A stretch of 11,355 nucleotides of DNA from T1Sed10-7 sp041685505 (GCA_041685505.1 JAWLFQ010000078.1:1-11355), one strand, 5' to 3'. Shown: positions 1 through 6,999, counted from the stretch's first letter. A program made the numbers and translations. Notes: generated by a model not told the origin, from the letters alone.

Positions 1-468
1 GCGCGCAGCCCGGTGGGCGTTGGAGGACAGCACCACCACCCGGGGCTCACTGGCGGCCAGGAGCAGGGGGAGCAGCCGGCCGACCAGTGCGAAGTGCCCG
101 AGGTGGTTGACGCCCATCTGCAGTTCGAAGCCGTCGACGGTGCGTGACAGCGGCGGTGCCATGATCCCGGCGTTGGCGATGACCGTGTCGAGGTGGCCGT
201 GCCGCTGGGCGAGCGCGCTCGCCGCGGCCTCGACGCTGGAGAGGTCGGCGAGGTCGACGGGCAGGTGCTCCATCGAGGCGGCCGGGACACGGTGGTGGAT
301 GCGGTCCATCACCGCCACCGTGCGCTCGGCGGAACGGTTGGCGAGGACCACGTGGGCTCCCCGTGTCGCCAGCGCGACGGCCGAGGCCTCACCCAGCCCC
401 GAACTCGCGCCGGTCACCAGCACCGTGCGGCCGTGGAGGGCCGGCAGATCATCAGCGGTCCAAGGCAC
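1..468 (-). CDS. Short-chain dehydrogenase/reductase, partial (C-terminus outside window)
   Basis: The first 156 residues of a short-chain dehydrogenase are encoded on the minus strand, and the frame is still open at the window edge. The Rossmann nucleotide-binding motif TGASSGLG lies at residues 19-26, and an N-A-G motif (99-101) follows the fourth strand. The stretch QMGVNHLGHFAL (117-128) is typical of the retinol-dehydrogenase/WWOX-like subgroup of SDRs. The beta-5 strand ending in S148-S149 is present, but the catalytic YxxxK lies beyond the edge. The GTG start is supported by AGGAG five bases upstream; an ATG at 473 is out of frame. Substrate cannot be told; SDRs of this subgroup oxidise or reduce alcohols and carbonyls with NAD(P)(H). 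It is transcribed divergently from the acyltransferase gene. The family is certain; the specific reaction is unknown. Confidence 0.9.
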   Translation of the reverse strand, partial: MPWTADDLPALHGRTVLVTGASSGLGEASAVALATRGAHVVLANRSAERTVAVMDRIHHRVPAASMEHLPVDLADLSSVEAAASALAQRHGHLDTVIANAGIMAPPLSRTVDGFELQMGVNHLGHFALVGRLLPLLLAASEPRVVVLSSNAHRAAR

Positions 469-621
469 GCCATCTCCTGTGTGTTCGGGTGGTGCAGGGT
501 CCTGACCGCCACGTTCGTGCGTCGCGGATCCGCGGGTGCGCGACCTACACGGTAGCTCCATCCCCGGCACGCTCCCGCCCGCCGGCTATGGTCCAGCGCC
601 GAGCGAGAGGGGAGCGTGCAC
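469..621. promoter_or_regulatory. Divergent intergenic region with -10-like hexamers and a 12-bp palindrome
   Basis: This 153-bp gap separates the divergent SDR and acyltransferase genes, so it should hold both promoters. On the plus strand TATGGT at 587-592 lies about 30 bases before the acyltransferase start and could be a -10 element. On the minus strand TACCGT (554-549) could serve the SDR. No convincing -35 hexamer is visible for either. A perfect 12-bp palindrome, CGCGGATCCGCG, sits at 523-534, just downstream of the proposed minus-strand -10, where a repressor could act. GTCGCG (521-526) can also pair with CGCGAC (539-544). The position of these elements is seen; promoter and operator function is inferred. 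Confidence 0.35.
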
Positions 622-1449
622 GTGGCAGTCAACCCGGTCTACGCCACCGCGACCGGCGCCAGCATCTCGATGTTCTCGATGTTCCGCTGGAACATCCGGA
701 TCACCGGGGCCGAGCACGTCCCACGGCTCGGCCCGGGGGTGCTGGCCACCAACCACGTCAGCTACCTCGACTTCATCTTCGCCGGCTACGGCGCGCGTGA
801 GCAGGGTCGGCGCGTGCGCTTCGTCGCCAAGGCCGAGGTCTTCGACCACCCCGTGACCGGGCCGTTGATGCGTCGGATGCGCCACATCCGGGTGGAGCGC
901 GGTGGCGACACCGATGCCACGATGCAGGAGGTCGCTGCCGCCCTCGGTGCGGGTGACGTCGTCGGCATGTTCCCCGAGGGCACGATCTCGCGGTCCTTCG
1001 TGCCCCTGGCGGGTCGACCGGGCGCGGCACGTATGGCGATCGAGAACCGGGTCCCCCTGATCCCGGGCGCGATCTGGGGCAGCCAGCGGCTCTTCACCAA
1101 GGGACGCGGTTTCACCCCCACGCGCGGCACCGCGATCAGCATCGACTTCGGACCGCCCGTCCACTACGAGCCCGACGAGGACCCGATGGCGGTCCACGGA
1201 CGGCTGATGGCGGCGATCGGAGCGCTGGTCGATCGCGCACAGCGGCGCTACCCGCAGCGCCCGGCGGGGGCCGAGGACGCGTGGTGGCTGCCGGCGCACC
1301 TCGGCGGGACGGCACCGACGCCCGAGCAGGCGGCGGCCATGGCCCAAGCCGAGGCCGACGAGCGTCGTCGCCGGCACGGCACCGATGTCGGGCTCGCCGG
1401 GGACGGTCCGGCGCCCGAGGACCGCGGCACCACCGACGAGGGCGTGTGA
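622..1449 (+). CDS. plsC: 1-acyl-sn-glycerol-3-phosphate acyltransferase family protein (PlsC-like)
   Basis: This 275-residue protein has the two hallmark blocks of the glycerolipid acyltransferase family: N44-H45-x4-D50 (the catalytic His/Asp) and FPEGT at 117-121 (phosphate binding). Family members transfer an acyl chain to lysophosphatidic acid to make phosphatidic acid at the inner face of the membrane. A tail of about 70 residues after the catalytic domain contains a DAWWLPAHLGG stretch and ends in a charged, Arg/Glu-rich region; I recall similar tails in other actinobacterial PlsC homologues. I chose the GTG at 622 because AGGGGAG (608-614) lies seven bases upstream; the in-frame GTG at 616 almost touches that site. 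The stop overlaps the GTG of the RNA methyltransferase by 4 bases. Actinobacteria often have several PlsC paralogues, so the exact acyl acceptor is not certain. Confidence 0.85.
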   Translation: MAVNPVYATATGASISMFSMFRWNIRITGAEHVPRLGPGVLATNHVSYLDFIFAGYGAREQGRRVRFVAKAEVFDHPVTGPLMRRMRHIRVERGGDTDATMQEVAAALGAGDVVGMFPEGTISRSFVPLAGRPGAARMAIENRVPLIPGAIWGSQRLFTKGRGFTPTRGTAISIDFGPPVHYEPDEDPMAVHGRLMAAIGALVDRAQRRYPQRPAGAEDAWWLPAHLGGTAPTPEQAAAMAQAEADERRRRHGTDVGLAGDGPAPEDRGTTDEGV

Positions 1450-2327
1450 GCGGGGGCACGCCCACCGCGCGCGGTGGTGCGGGGTACGAGATCGTTCGGA
1501 TCGCCGACGCCACGGACCCGCGGTTGGGTGTGTACGCGGCGCTGACCGACGCTGCGCTCCGCAAACGCTTCGAGCACGAGCAGGGCGTGCTCATCGCCGA
1601 GGGACCCAACCCGGTGCGTGCCCTGGTGGCCTCGCCCTACCCGGTGCGCTCGGTGCTCGTGGCCGAGCGCCGGCTCGAGCTGCTGGACACGCTGTGGGAC
1701 GCCCGCCACGACCCGGAGGGTCCGTCGGCCGCGGCGGACCCGGTGCCGGCCTACGTCGTGTCGCAGGAGGTGCTCGAGGAGCTCGTGCGCTTCCGGCTGC
1801 ACCAGGGGATCCTCGCCTGCGGTGGGCGCCTGTCGCCACCGACACCCGCTCGGATCCTGGCAGGGGCCCGTCGCATCCTCGTGCTCGAGGGCCTGAACGA
1901 CCACGAGAACCTCGGCACCCTGTTCCGCACCGCCCGCGCCTTCGCCACCGACGCCGTGCTGCTCGGGCCGGGATGCGCGGATCCCCTCTACCGGCGCAGC
2001 GTGCGCGTCTCGATGGGGCACGTGCTGCACCTGCCCTTCGCCCGGACCGGGAGCATCCACGACGCGCTCGCCGAGGTGCGTGCCGCGGGCGCCACGGTCG
2101 TGGCCCTGACACCGGACCCGGCAGCGGTGGCGATCGACGAGGCAGCCGACCTGCGTGACCGGCCCCTGGCGTTGCTGCTCGGTGCGGAGGGCCCGGGCTT
2201 GACCACGGCGGCCCTGGCGGGCGCTGATGTCGCCGTGCGCATCCCCATCGCCGCAGCGGTGGACTCCCTCAACGTCGCGGCCGCCGGTGCCGTAGCCTGT
2301 CACGTCCTACGACCGTCGGGACGCTGA
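1446..2327 (+). CDS. TrmH/SpoU-family RNA 2'-O-methyltransferase
   Basis: This 293-residue protein is a SPOUT-class methyltransferase that transfers a methyl group from S-adenosylmethionine to the 2'-O of a ribose in tRNA or rRNA. All three SpoU motifs are visible in the C-terminal half: motif 1 around N151 (LNDHENLGTLFRTA, with conserved N155 and R161), motif 2 GAEGPGL at 246-252, and motif 3 VDSLNVAAAGA with N276 at the cofactor knot. The N-terminal 130 or so residues (RFEHEQGVLIAEGPNPVRAL and onwards) look like the small substrate-binding domain that precedes the knot in many rRNA-modifying members. The start is GTG at 1446, inside the acyltransferase stop (GTGA overlap), with GAGGG just upstream, so translation is probably coupled. 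Its own stop overlaps the next ATG by one base. The target nucleotide cannot be read from sequence. Confidence 0.9.
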   Translation: MSGGTPTARGGAGYEIVRIADATDPRLGVYAALTDAALRKRFEHEQGVLIAEGPNPVRALVASPYPVRSVLVAERRLELLDTLWDARHDPEGPSAAADPVPAYVVSQEVLEELVRFRLHQGILACGGRLSPPTPARILAGARRILVLEGLNDHENLGTLFRTARAFATDAVLLGPGCADPLYRRSVRVSMGHVLHLPFARTGSIHDALAEVRAAGATVVALTPDPAAVAIDEAADLRDRPLALLLGAEGPGLTTAALAGADVAVRIPIAAAVDSLNVAAAGAVACHVLRPSGR

Positions 2328-2566
2328 TGCCGCAAGGATGGGTGCTCGGGATCGTCGTGCTGCTCGCGGCGATCGCCCTGCAGCTGGCGGTGTTGGTGGT
2401 CCAGCACGGCGTCCGTGATGCCCTCCGCCGTCGGCAGGGGCGGCCGAGCCTGGCACAGGAGCGGGCCGAGGCCCGTCAGCGCGCGGGGGACCCCGATCTC
2501 GCGCCTCTGGGCACGCGCCTACCGGGTGCACGCATCGGTCCGCAACGGCCGGAGCGGCGGGGCTAA
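2327..2566 (+). CDS. Small single-pass membrane protein, unknown function
   Basis: This gene encodes 79 residues that I do not recognise. One hydrophobic helix spans about residues 5-26 (WVLGIVVLLAAIALQLAVLVV), followed by a basic, charged tail rich in Arg, Gln and Glu that should face the cytoplasm. The ATG shares a base with the methyltransferase stop (TGATG), so it is probably the translationally coupled third gene of the acyltransferase operon; the upstream Shine-Dalgarno is weak (CGGGAC), which fits coupling. Its TAA overlaps by 4 bases the TAG of the convergent sucrose phosphorylase gene. The clean coupling and clear helix support a real gene; no function is assigned. Confidence 0.6.
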   Translation: MPQGWVLGIVVLLAAIALQLAVLVVQHGVRDALRRRQGRPSLAQERAEARQRAGDPDLAPLGTRLPGARIGPQRPERRG

Positions 2567-4074
2567 CCCTCGGGCAGGCCTGCGTTCGCGAGCTCGCTCA
2601 GCGCCACGGTGCGCGTGCCTGCAGGACCGGTGAGGGTCAGCTGCCCGGTGCCCGCGGCCAGGTCGGCACGCAGCTGCGCGCGGTCCTCTGCGTCCTCCCA
2701 CCACATCGTCAGCACGTGGTCGACGGTGCCCTCCTCCGCCGGCTCGAGATGCCAGGTCCCCTGGAACGCCGGGTGGGTGTTGCGCAGGCGCAACAGCGCG
2801 AGCAGGTGCTGGACCACCGGGCGTGCGAGATCGGCGGCGACCTCGTCGTCGGTGTAGTAGTGGCGGTTGATGTCACGACCCACCCCCGTGGCGTGCAGCA
2901 GGTCGACGTCGTTGCGGCCGGCGAGGAGCCCGACGTAGTAGACCTGCGGGATCCCGGGCAGGAACACCTGGATCGCGCGTGCGGTGAGGTAGGCGTCGTC
3001 ATCGCCGCTGAGGGCGTCGTAGATGGTGCAGTTGACCTGGTAGAGGTCGACGTTGGAGGCGGAGGCGCCCGTGGCCAACCGCGAGCTGCCGTGGCTGTGC
3101 TCGTGGATGCCCTCGACCAGGGTGTCGAGCTCGTCCGCGTCGAGCAGCCCCGGCCGGTTGGTGACGTCGGAGGTGTCGGGACCGACGTCGATCACCCCGA
3201 TGCCGTCGTGGGTGTCGAGCACGGTGACGGCGTTGTGGGGGCGGAGCTCGCACCAGCGGCGCAGACGTGCGGCGGTGCCCTGGTACAGCCCGTGCAGCAC
3301 CAGCGGCGGCAGCGCGAAGTCGTACACGTAATCGACCCGCTCGGCGATCTCCACCTGCGTGCGCCAGTAGCTGTGGATCTCCACCAGGATGGTGATGCCG
3401 CGGTCGTGCGCCCGGGCGGTGAGCTCATCGATGAAGGTGAAGGTCTCCTCGGTCATGAACGACGAGGTGCCGGGGGTCTTGATGGCGTAGCCGACCGCGT
3501 CGAGCCGGATCACCTCGATGCCGTTGTCGGCGAAGCGGTCCAGGATCGAGTCGATGTAGGCGACACCGGCAGGCGAGCGCACGTCGATGTCGATCTGCTC
3601 GGGCGTGAAGGTGGTCCACACGATCCGTTTGGTGCGATCCGCCAGCTGGAAGGGCGTCAGCGGCAGGCCCGGACGCGGCCGGTAGAGCGCGGTCAGCAGC
3701 CGCTCGTCGGCACCGTCGGGGAAGACCTTGTCGAGGGTGAGGAACAGCTCCGCATGCGCCGAGGCCGCGCCCCTGGCCAGGAAATCCTGGAACTGCGGCG
3801 AACGCGCGGAGACGTGGTTGACGATCAGATCCGCCATCACCGGATGGGTGTCGGCCACACGCTGCACGTCGTCCCAGGTCCCGACCCGCCGGTCGACCTC
3901 CCGGTGGTCCACGGGGTCGAAGCCCGCGTCGGAACCGTCGATCGGGTCGAAGAACGGCAGCACGTGCACACCACCGAAGGCCCCGTCGAGGGGGCCGTTG
4001 AGCAGCGCGGCGAGCCCCGGGAGGTCGCCGGCGAGCCGGTCGGCGTAGGTGATCAGCTGGGCCTGGTTCCGCAC
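2563..4074 (-). CDS. Sucrose phosphorylase-type glycoside phosphorylase (GH13 subfamily 18)
   Basis: The 503-residue protein closely resembles Bifidobacterium sucrose phosphorylase (about 504 residues), which converts sucrose and phosphate to alpha-glucose-1-phosphate and fructose in the cytoplasm. The opening QAQLITYADRL, VHVLPFF and GFDPVDHREVD are typical. The catalytic residues are in place: nucleophile D192 (RLDAVGY), acid/base E232 (LVEIHSYW) and transition-state stabiliser D290 (LDTHDGIG), matching the numbering I recall for the B. adolescentis enzyme. Acceptor-site residues are kept too: Y131 and R134 in YRPRPG, and D343/Q346 in NVDLYQVN. The GTG at 4074 gives the family length and drops a 51-residue extension that would run into the divergent gene; an ACAGG stretch lies just upstream. 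Related GH13_18 enzymes act on sucrose-6'-phosphate, glucosylglycerol or glucosylglycerate, so specificity is likely but not proven. No sugar transporter or regulator accompanies it here. Confidence 0.9.
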   Translation of the reverse strand: MRNQAQLITYADRLAGDLPGLAALLNGPLDGAFGGVHVLPFFDPIDGSDAGFDPVDHREVDRRVGTWDDVQRVADTHPVMADLIVNHVSARSPQFQDFLARGAASAHAELFLTLDKVFPDGADERLLTALYRPRPGLPLTPFQLADRTKRIVWTTFTPEQIDIDVRSPAGVAYIDSILDRFADNGIEVIRLDAVGYAIKTPGTSSFMTEETFTFIDELTARAHDRGITILVEIHSYWRTQVEIAERVDYVYDFALPPLVLHGLYQGTAARLRRWCELRPHNAVTVLDTHDGIGVIDVGPDTSDVTNRPGLLDADELDTLVEGIHEHSHGSSRLATGASASNVDLYQVNCTIYDALSGDDDAYLTARAIQVFLPGIPQVYYVGLLAGRNDVDLLHATGVGRDINRHYYTDDEVAADLARPVVQHLLALLRLRNTHPAFQGTWHLEPAEEGTVDHVLTMWWEDAEDRAQLRADLAAGTGQLTLTGPAGTRTVALSELANAGLPEG

Positions 4075-4198
4075 GCGGTCGACCTGTCTGCACGGGACGG
4101 TGACGTCGGGATGGCGAGGATAGGCGCGTGCACCGGCGGCGCCGTGCCGCGTAGCCTCAGCGACCCGGTGGGCCGCTGCCACCGGGTCAGGAGCCACG
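4075..4198. promoter_or_regulatory. Divergent promoter region between the phosphorylase and thioesterase genes
   Basis: This 124-bp gap separates two divergent genes. On the minus strand TATCCT (4122-4117) lies 42 bases upstream of the phosphorylase GTG; on the plus strand TAGCCT (4152-4157) lies 41 bases upstream of the thioesterase ATG. Both fit the loose TANNNT -10 pattern of high-GC actinobacteria, without a recognisable -35. AGGAG at 4189-4193 is the Shine-Dalgarno of the thioesterase gene. The motifs are seen; promoter activity is inferred. Confidence 0.4.
4162..4188 (+). repeat. Perfect 10-bp inverted repeat between -10-like box and Shine-Dalgarno of the thioesterase gene
   Basis: The arms GACCCGGTGG (4162-4171) and CCACCGGGTC (4179-4188) are perfectly complementary around a 7-base loop. 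The repeat begins 5 bases after the TAGCCT box and ends directly against the AGGAG ribosome-binding site. It could be a repressor operator overlapping the transcription start, or a hairpin in the mRNA leader that affects ribosome access. There is no T-run, so a terminator is unlikely. Confidence 0.55.
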
Positions 4199-4603
4199 AT
4201 GGCGGTGACGGTGGACGTCCGCTTCAACGAGCTCGACGCCTACGGCCACGTCAACCACACCGTCTACCTCACCTACCTCGAGGTGGCGCGGGTGGCCCTG
4301 CTCGCGGACCGCGGCGTCGAACTCACCGAGCTCGCGTCCCGGACCGGGGCGCAGCTGGTGGTCGTCTCCCTCGAGGTCGACTACCTCGGCGCCGCGCTGG
4401 CCGGTGACCGGCTCACCGTCACCTGCGAGGTGGTCGAGCGCCGCCGGGCCTCGGTGTGGTTCAGCCAGTCGATCCGACGCGCCGACCACCCGCTCGTGCA
4501 GGCCAGGGTCCGCACCGCGGTGCTCGACGCCGACGGCCATCCGCGTGCGCTGCCCGAGGAGCTGCTCGCGGCACTGACCCCGGCCCCGTCGGCCACGTCA
4601 TGA
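4199..4603 (+). CDS. Hot-dog fold acyl-CoA thioesterase (4HBT/YbgC-FadM type)
   Basis: This 134-residue protein has the length and signature of the 4-hydroxybenzoyl-CoA thioesterase/YbgC/FadM family, small cytoplasmic enzymes that hydrolyse acyl-CoA thioesters. The diagnostic motif is at the N-terminus: E11-L-D13-A-Y-G-H17-V-N19-H-T-V-Y, where D13 corresponds to the catalytic Asp and the following residues form the start of the hot-dog helix. The later strands (LVVVSLEVDYLGAALAGD and LTVTCEVVERR) match the fold. The ATG is preceded by AGGAG at a spacing of 5 bases. The stop overlaps the next gene's ATG (ATGA), so it is coupled to the membrane-bound alpha/beta hydrolase. Substrate (aromatic, short- or long-chain acyl-CoA) cannot be determined from the sequence. 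Confidence 0.88.
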   Translation: MAVTVDVRFNELDAYGHVNHTVYLTYLEVARVALLADRGVELTELASRTGAQLVVVSLEVDYLGAALAGDRLTVTCEVVERRRASVWFSQSIRRADHPLVQARVRTAVLDADGHPRALPEELLAALTPAPSATS

Positions 4604-6096
4604 GCACCCTCGCTCCCCTCGACCTGGAACGGCCGCCGCGGTTGGGGACGGCACGCCGTCTGCTGGCACTGCTCGCCATCGCCGCCATCGCCGTGGCGTG
4701 GTGGCGTGTGCTCGACGCCACCGCCGAGGTGGAGGTGCGCGCGACGGTGCACGCCGGCGTGCCCATGGACCTGCTGATCCCCGCGGGGGCGGAGACGGCG
4801 CCGGGTGTCGTGGTCGCCCACGGCTTCGCAGGCTCGCGGCAGCTGATGCGTACCACGGCGCTGGCCCTGGCCGAGGCAGGGTTCGTGGTAGCGGTGCCGG
4901 ATCTGTCGGGACACGGCGCGAACCCCACGCCGCTGGTGCGCGACGACGACGGTGACGGGTTGCGCGACGATGTGCGCAGCGCCGTCGACGCCCTGCGCAC
5001 GGTCGATGCCGTCGACACCGACCGGGTGGGGGTGCTGGGCCACTCCATGGGTTCCGGGGCGGTGCTGCGGGCGGGGATCGCGGCGCCGGAGCGCATCGCT
5101 GCCGTGGTCGCGGTCTCACCGACCGACGCCGAGGTCAGCCCGCAGGCGCCGGGTGATCTGCTGCTGCTGGCCGGGGCGCTGGAACCCCGCTTCGTGGCGC
5201 AGGCCGAGGACCTGCTCCAGCGTGCGGGCGGTCCCGTCGCCGCCGCCGAGGACGGCCCCCGTCGGGAGCTGGAGATCATCGCGGGTGTGGAGCACGTGTC
5301 CATCCTCTTCAGCGCCGAGATGCACCGCGCGGCGGCACGTTTCCTCGCGACCTCGCTCGACCACGACCTCGAGCCCCTGCCCGAGGGTCCACCCCTGATC
5401 GGTTGGTGGGCCCTGCACCTGGTGGCCGTGCTCGCCCTGTGGCGGACCTTCGCGCCGCTGCTGGCCGATGGTGGTGCACCGGCGACCCCCACGGGACGTG
5501 GCGTCGGGGGCGCGGCGCTCGGCGCGTTCGCGGCGACGGCCATCCTGGCCGTCGCCGACGCCGCCGTGGACCTGGGCGGGGTCGGGGGGATGTTGGTGGG
5601 TCCGAGCCTGGCCGGCTGGTTCCTGCTCGCCGGCGTCGTGTGGCTGTGGTTCGGACCCCGGCCCCGGGCGCCGCGGTGGCGTGATGCCGGCTGGGCGGTC
5701 GTGCTCGTGGCGGTGCTGTTGGTGGCCGTCGCCGCGATGGGCAGCCGGGTGTGGCTCCCGGCCCTGCCGACGGGCCCCAGGCTGCTGCGCGCCGCCGTCT
5801 TCGTGCCGGCGCTGCTGCCCTGGAGCCTGGCGCTGGCCGCCACCATCCAGGGGCCCCGGGGGGTGCGCGCCGGGGGGTGGTGGGCGTTGCTGCTGGCGGT
5901 GACGACCATCGGTCTCGGTGGTGCTGCCAGCGTGGTCGAGCCCCTGGGGTTCCTGGTGCTGCTGCTCCCGCTGATCCCGGTGCTGCTGACCATCGTCGCC
6001 GTGGCCTTCCTGCCCCTGCAGCGGCCCTGGGCGGCTGCCGGCGCGAGCTCGGTGCTCCTGGCGTGGCTCATGGCGGTGCTGTTCCCGCTGGTGTGA
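4600..6096 (+). CDS. Membrane-anchored alpha/beta hydrolase with C-terminal eight-helix domain
   Basis: This 498-residue protein joins an alpha/beta hydrolase to a polytopic membrane domain. A signal-anchor helix (about 21-38) is followed by the hydrolase domain (about 45-255): HGFAGS at 74-79 near the oxyanion hole, nucleophile elbow G147-H-S149-M-G151, a probable acid at E195 (AGALEPRF) or a nearby Asp, and probable catalytic H232 in GVEHVSIL. After a linker come eight hydrophobic segments (about 267-288, 304-325, 330-352, 364-384, 396-416, 425-446, 449-473 and 477-497). With the N-terminal anchor the hydrolase probably faces outside, by the positive-inside rule (Arg-rich residues 11-20). 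The ATG at 4600 is coupled to the thioesterase stop. Esterase, lipase or peptidase activity is possible; I cannot name the substrate. The hydrolase fold is clear, while the role of the membrane domain is unknown. Confidence 0.85.
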   Translation: MSTLAPLDLERPPRLGTARRLLALLAIAAIAVAWWRVLDATAEVEVRATVHAGVPMDLLIPAGAETAPGVVVAHGFAGSRQLMRTTALALAEAGFVVAVPDLSGHGANPTPLVRDDDGDGLRDDVRSAVDALRTVDAVDTDRVGVLGHSMGSGAVLRAGIAAPERIAAVVAVSPTDAEVSPQAPGDLLLLAGALEPRFVAQAEDLLQRAGGPVAAAEDGPRRELEIIAGVEHVSILFSAEMHRAAARFLATSLDHDLEPLPEGPPLIGWWALHLVAVLALWRTFAPLLADGGAPATPTGRGVGGAALGAFAATAILAVADAAVDLGGVGGMLVGPSLAGWFLLAGVVWLWFGPRPRAPRWRDAGWAVVLVAVLLVAVAAMGSRVWLPALPTGPRLLRAAVFVPALLPWSLALAATIQGPRGVRAGGWWALLLAVTTIGLGGAASVVEPLGFLVLLLPLIPVLLTIVAVAFLPLQRPWAAAGASSVLLAWLMAVLFPLV

Positions 6097-6204
6097 CCAG
6101 GATCGTCGTCGGCGTCGGTGGGCTGGCGCTGGCTACCCTCCGGCGGCCGGGGCGGAGCCCGGGAGAGGTCCCGGACCACGGCAACGTAGGCGGGGAGGGA
6201 GCCG
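6097..6204 (+). promoter_or_regulatory. Leader of the second SDR gene with -10-like box and small hairpin
   Basis: The 108-bp gap holds TACCCT at 6134-6139, a possible -10 box about 65 bases before the next start. An inverted repeat CCGGGA-GAGG-TCCCGG at 6159-6174 lies in the presumed leader. A strong Shine-Dalgarno (GGGGAGGGA, 6192-6200) precedes the GTG at 6205. No terminator with a T-run is visible for the upstream hydrolase gene, so read-through transcription is possible. Confidence 0.3.
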
Positions 6205-6999
6205 GTGGAGATCGCGGGTGCGAGTGCGGTGGTGACCGGAGCCGGCGCAGGCATCGGTGCGGCCATCTGCCGTGCGCTGGCGGCCTGTGGCGCGCGCGGG
6301 ATCCTGGTCGCCGACCTGGACGGGGATCGGGCCGAGGCGCTGGCCGCCGAGCTGGGGGAGCGGGGCACCACGGCGCGCAGTCGCGCCGTCGACGTCGCCG
6401 ACCCCGCCGCCGTCGAGGCGATGATCGCTGCCGCGGAGGACGCGTTCGGCGGTATCGACCTCGTGGTCTCCAACGCCGGCATCGGCACGGGCGCCGGGAT
6501 CGACGCCGACCTGGAGCAGTGGCAGCGTGCCTACGAGGTCAACGTGTTGGCGCACGTCCATGCCGCCCGGGCCGCGCTGCCCGGCATGCTGGAGCGGGGC
6601 AGCGGGGCCTTCGTGCACACCGCCTCCGCCGCCGGGCTGCTCACCATGCTCGGGGATGCGCCCTACGCCGTCACCAAGCACGGCGCCGTGGCCTTCGCGG
6701 AGTGGCTGGCGATCACCTACGGCGCGCGCGGCATCCAGGTCGCTGCGCTGTGCCCGCAGGGCGTGGAGACGGACCTGCTGCGCGCTGCCGATGAGGGGCT
6801 GCCCGGGCGGGCCGTGCGGGCCGCGGGCCCGGTGCTCACGCCCGAGCGCGTCGCTGACGAGGTGATCGCCGGCCTCCAGGACGGGCGGTTCCTGATCCTG
6901 CCCCACGCGGAGGTCGCGACGCACATGCAGGGCAAGGCGGCCGCGCCCGAGCGCTGGATCGCGGCGCTGCAGCGGGCGGCGACCGCGCTCGGCGGCTAG
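6205..6999 (+). CDS. Classical short-chain dehydrogenase/reductase
   Basis: This 264-residue protein is a complete classical SDR. The cofactor motif T11-G-A-G-A-G-I-G18 is followed by an acidic residue (D37) at the end of the second strand, which usually favours NAD(H) over NADP(H). An N-A-G motif follows strand 4, and the catalytic residues S141, Y154 and K158 (YAVTK) have the usual 13- and 4-residue spacing. CPQGVETDLL follows strand 6, where the family often has a P-G-x-V-x-T turn. GTG is the start, six bases after a strong GGAGG. The substrate is not evident, and the gene is separated by more than 100 bp from both neighbours, so it is probably its own unit. It is not closely similar to the partial SDR at the left edge. 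Confidence 0.9.
   Translation: MEIAGASAVVTGAGAGIGAAICRALAACGARGILVADLDGDRAEALAAELGERGTTARSRAVDVADPAAVEAMIAAAEDAFGGIDLVVSNAGIGTGAGIDADLEQWQRAYEVNVLAHVHAARAALPGMLERGSGAFVHTASAAGLLTMLGDAPYAVTKHGAVAFAEWLAITYGARGIQVAALCPQGVETDLLRAADEGLPGRAVRAAGPVLTPERVADEVIAGLQDGRFLILPHAEVATHMQGKAAAPERWIAALQRAATALGG

Noticed and set aside
1281..1445. Upstream extension of the SpoU methyltransferase to an ATG at 1281
   Set aside because: It is Arg/Gly-rich out-of-frame reading of the acyltransferase gene. The GTG at 1446 with the GTGA overlap and GAGGG upstream is the better start.
4075..4227. A 51-residue N-terminal extension of the sucrose phosphorylase up to an ATG at 4227
   Set aside because: It would overlap the divergent thioesterase start. 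It has no similarity to the family, which begins at about the QLITYADRL strand; the GTG at 4074 gives the normal length.
2716..4407. A 563-residue open frame on the plus strand antisense to the sucrose phosphorylase
   Set aside because: The minus strand carries an unmistakable full-length phosphorylase with all catalytic residues. The plus frame is Val/Gly/Asp-rich with no recognisable motif and crosses into the thioesterase gene.
6093..6204. A reading frame starting with GTG overlapping the hydrolase stop (GTGA) and running on through the SDR gene
   Set aside because: The start looks like a coupled start, but the product is Arg/Gly-rich and continues to about 6794 in a shadow frame of a clear SDR.
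4461..6488. A 675-residue open frame on the minus strand, the longest in the window
   Set aside because: It is antisense to a well-supported thioesterase end, membrane hydrolase and SDR start. Its product is Ser/Ala/Arg/Pro/Thr-rich with no domain, as expected for the shadow of GC-rich genes.
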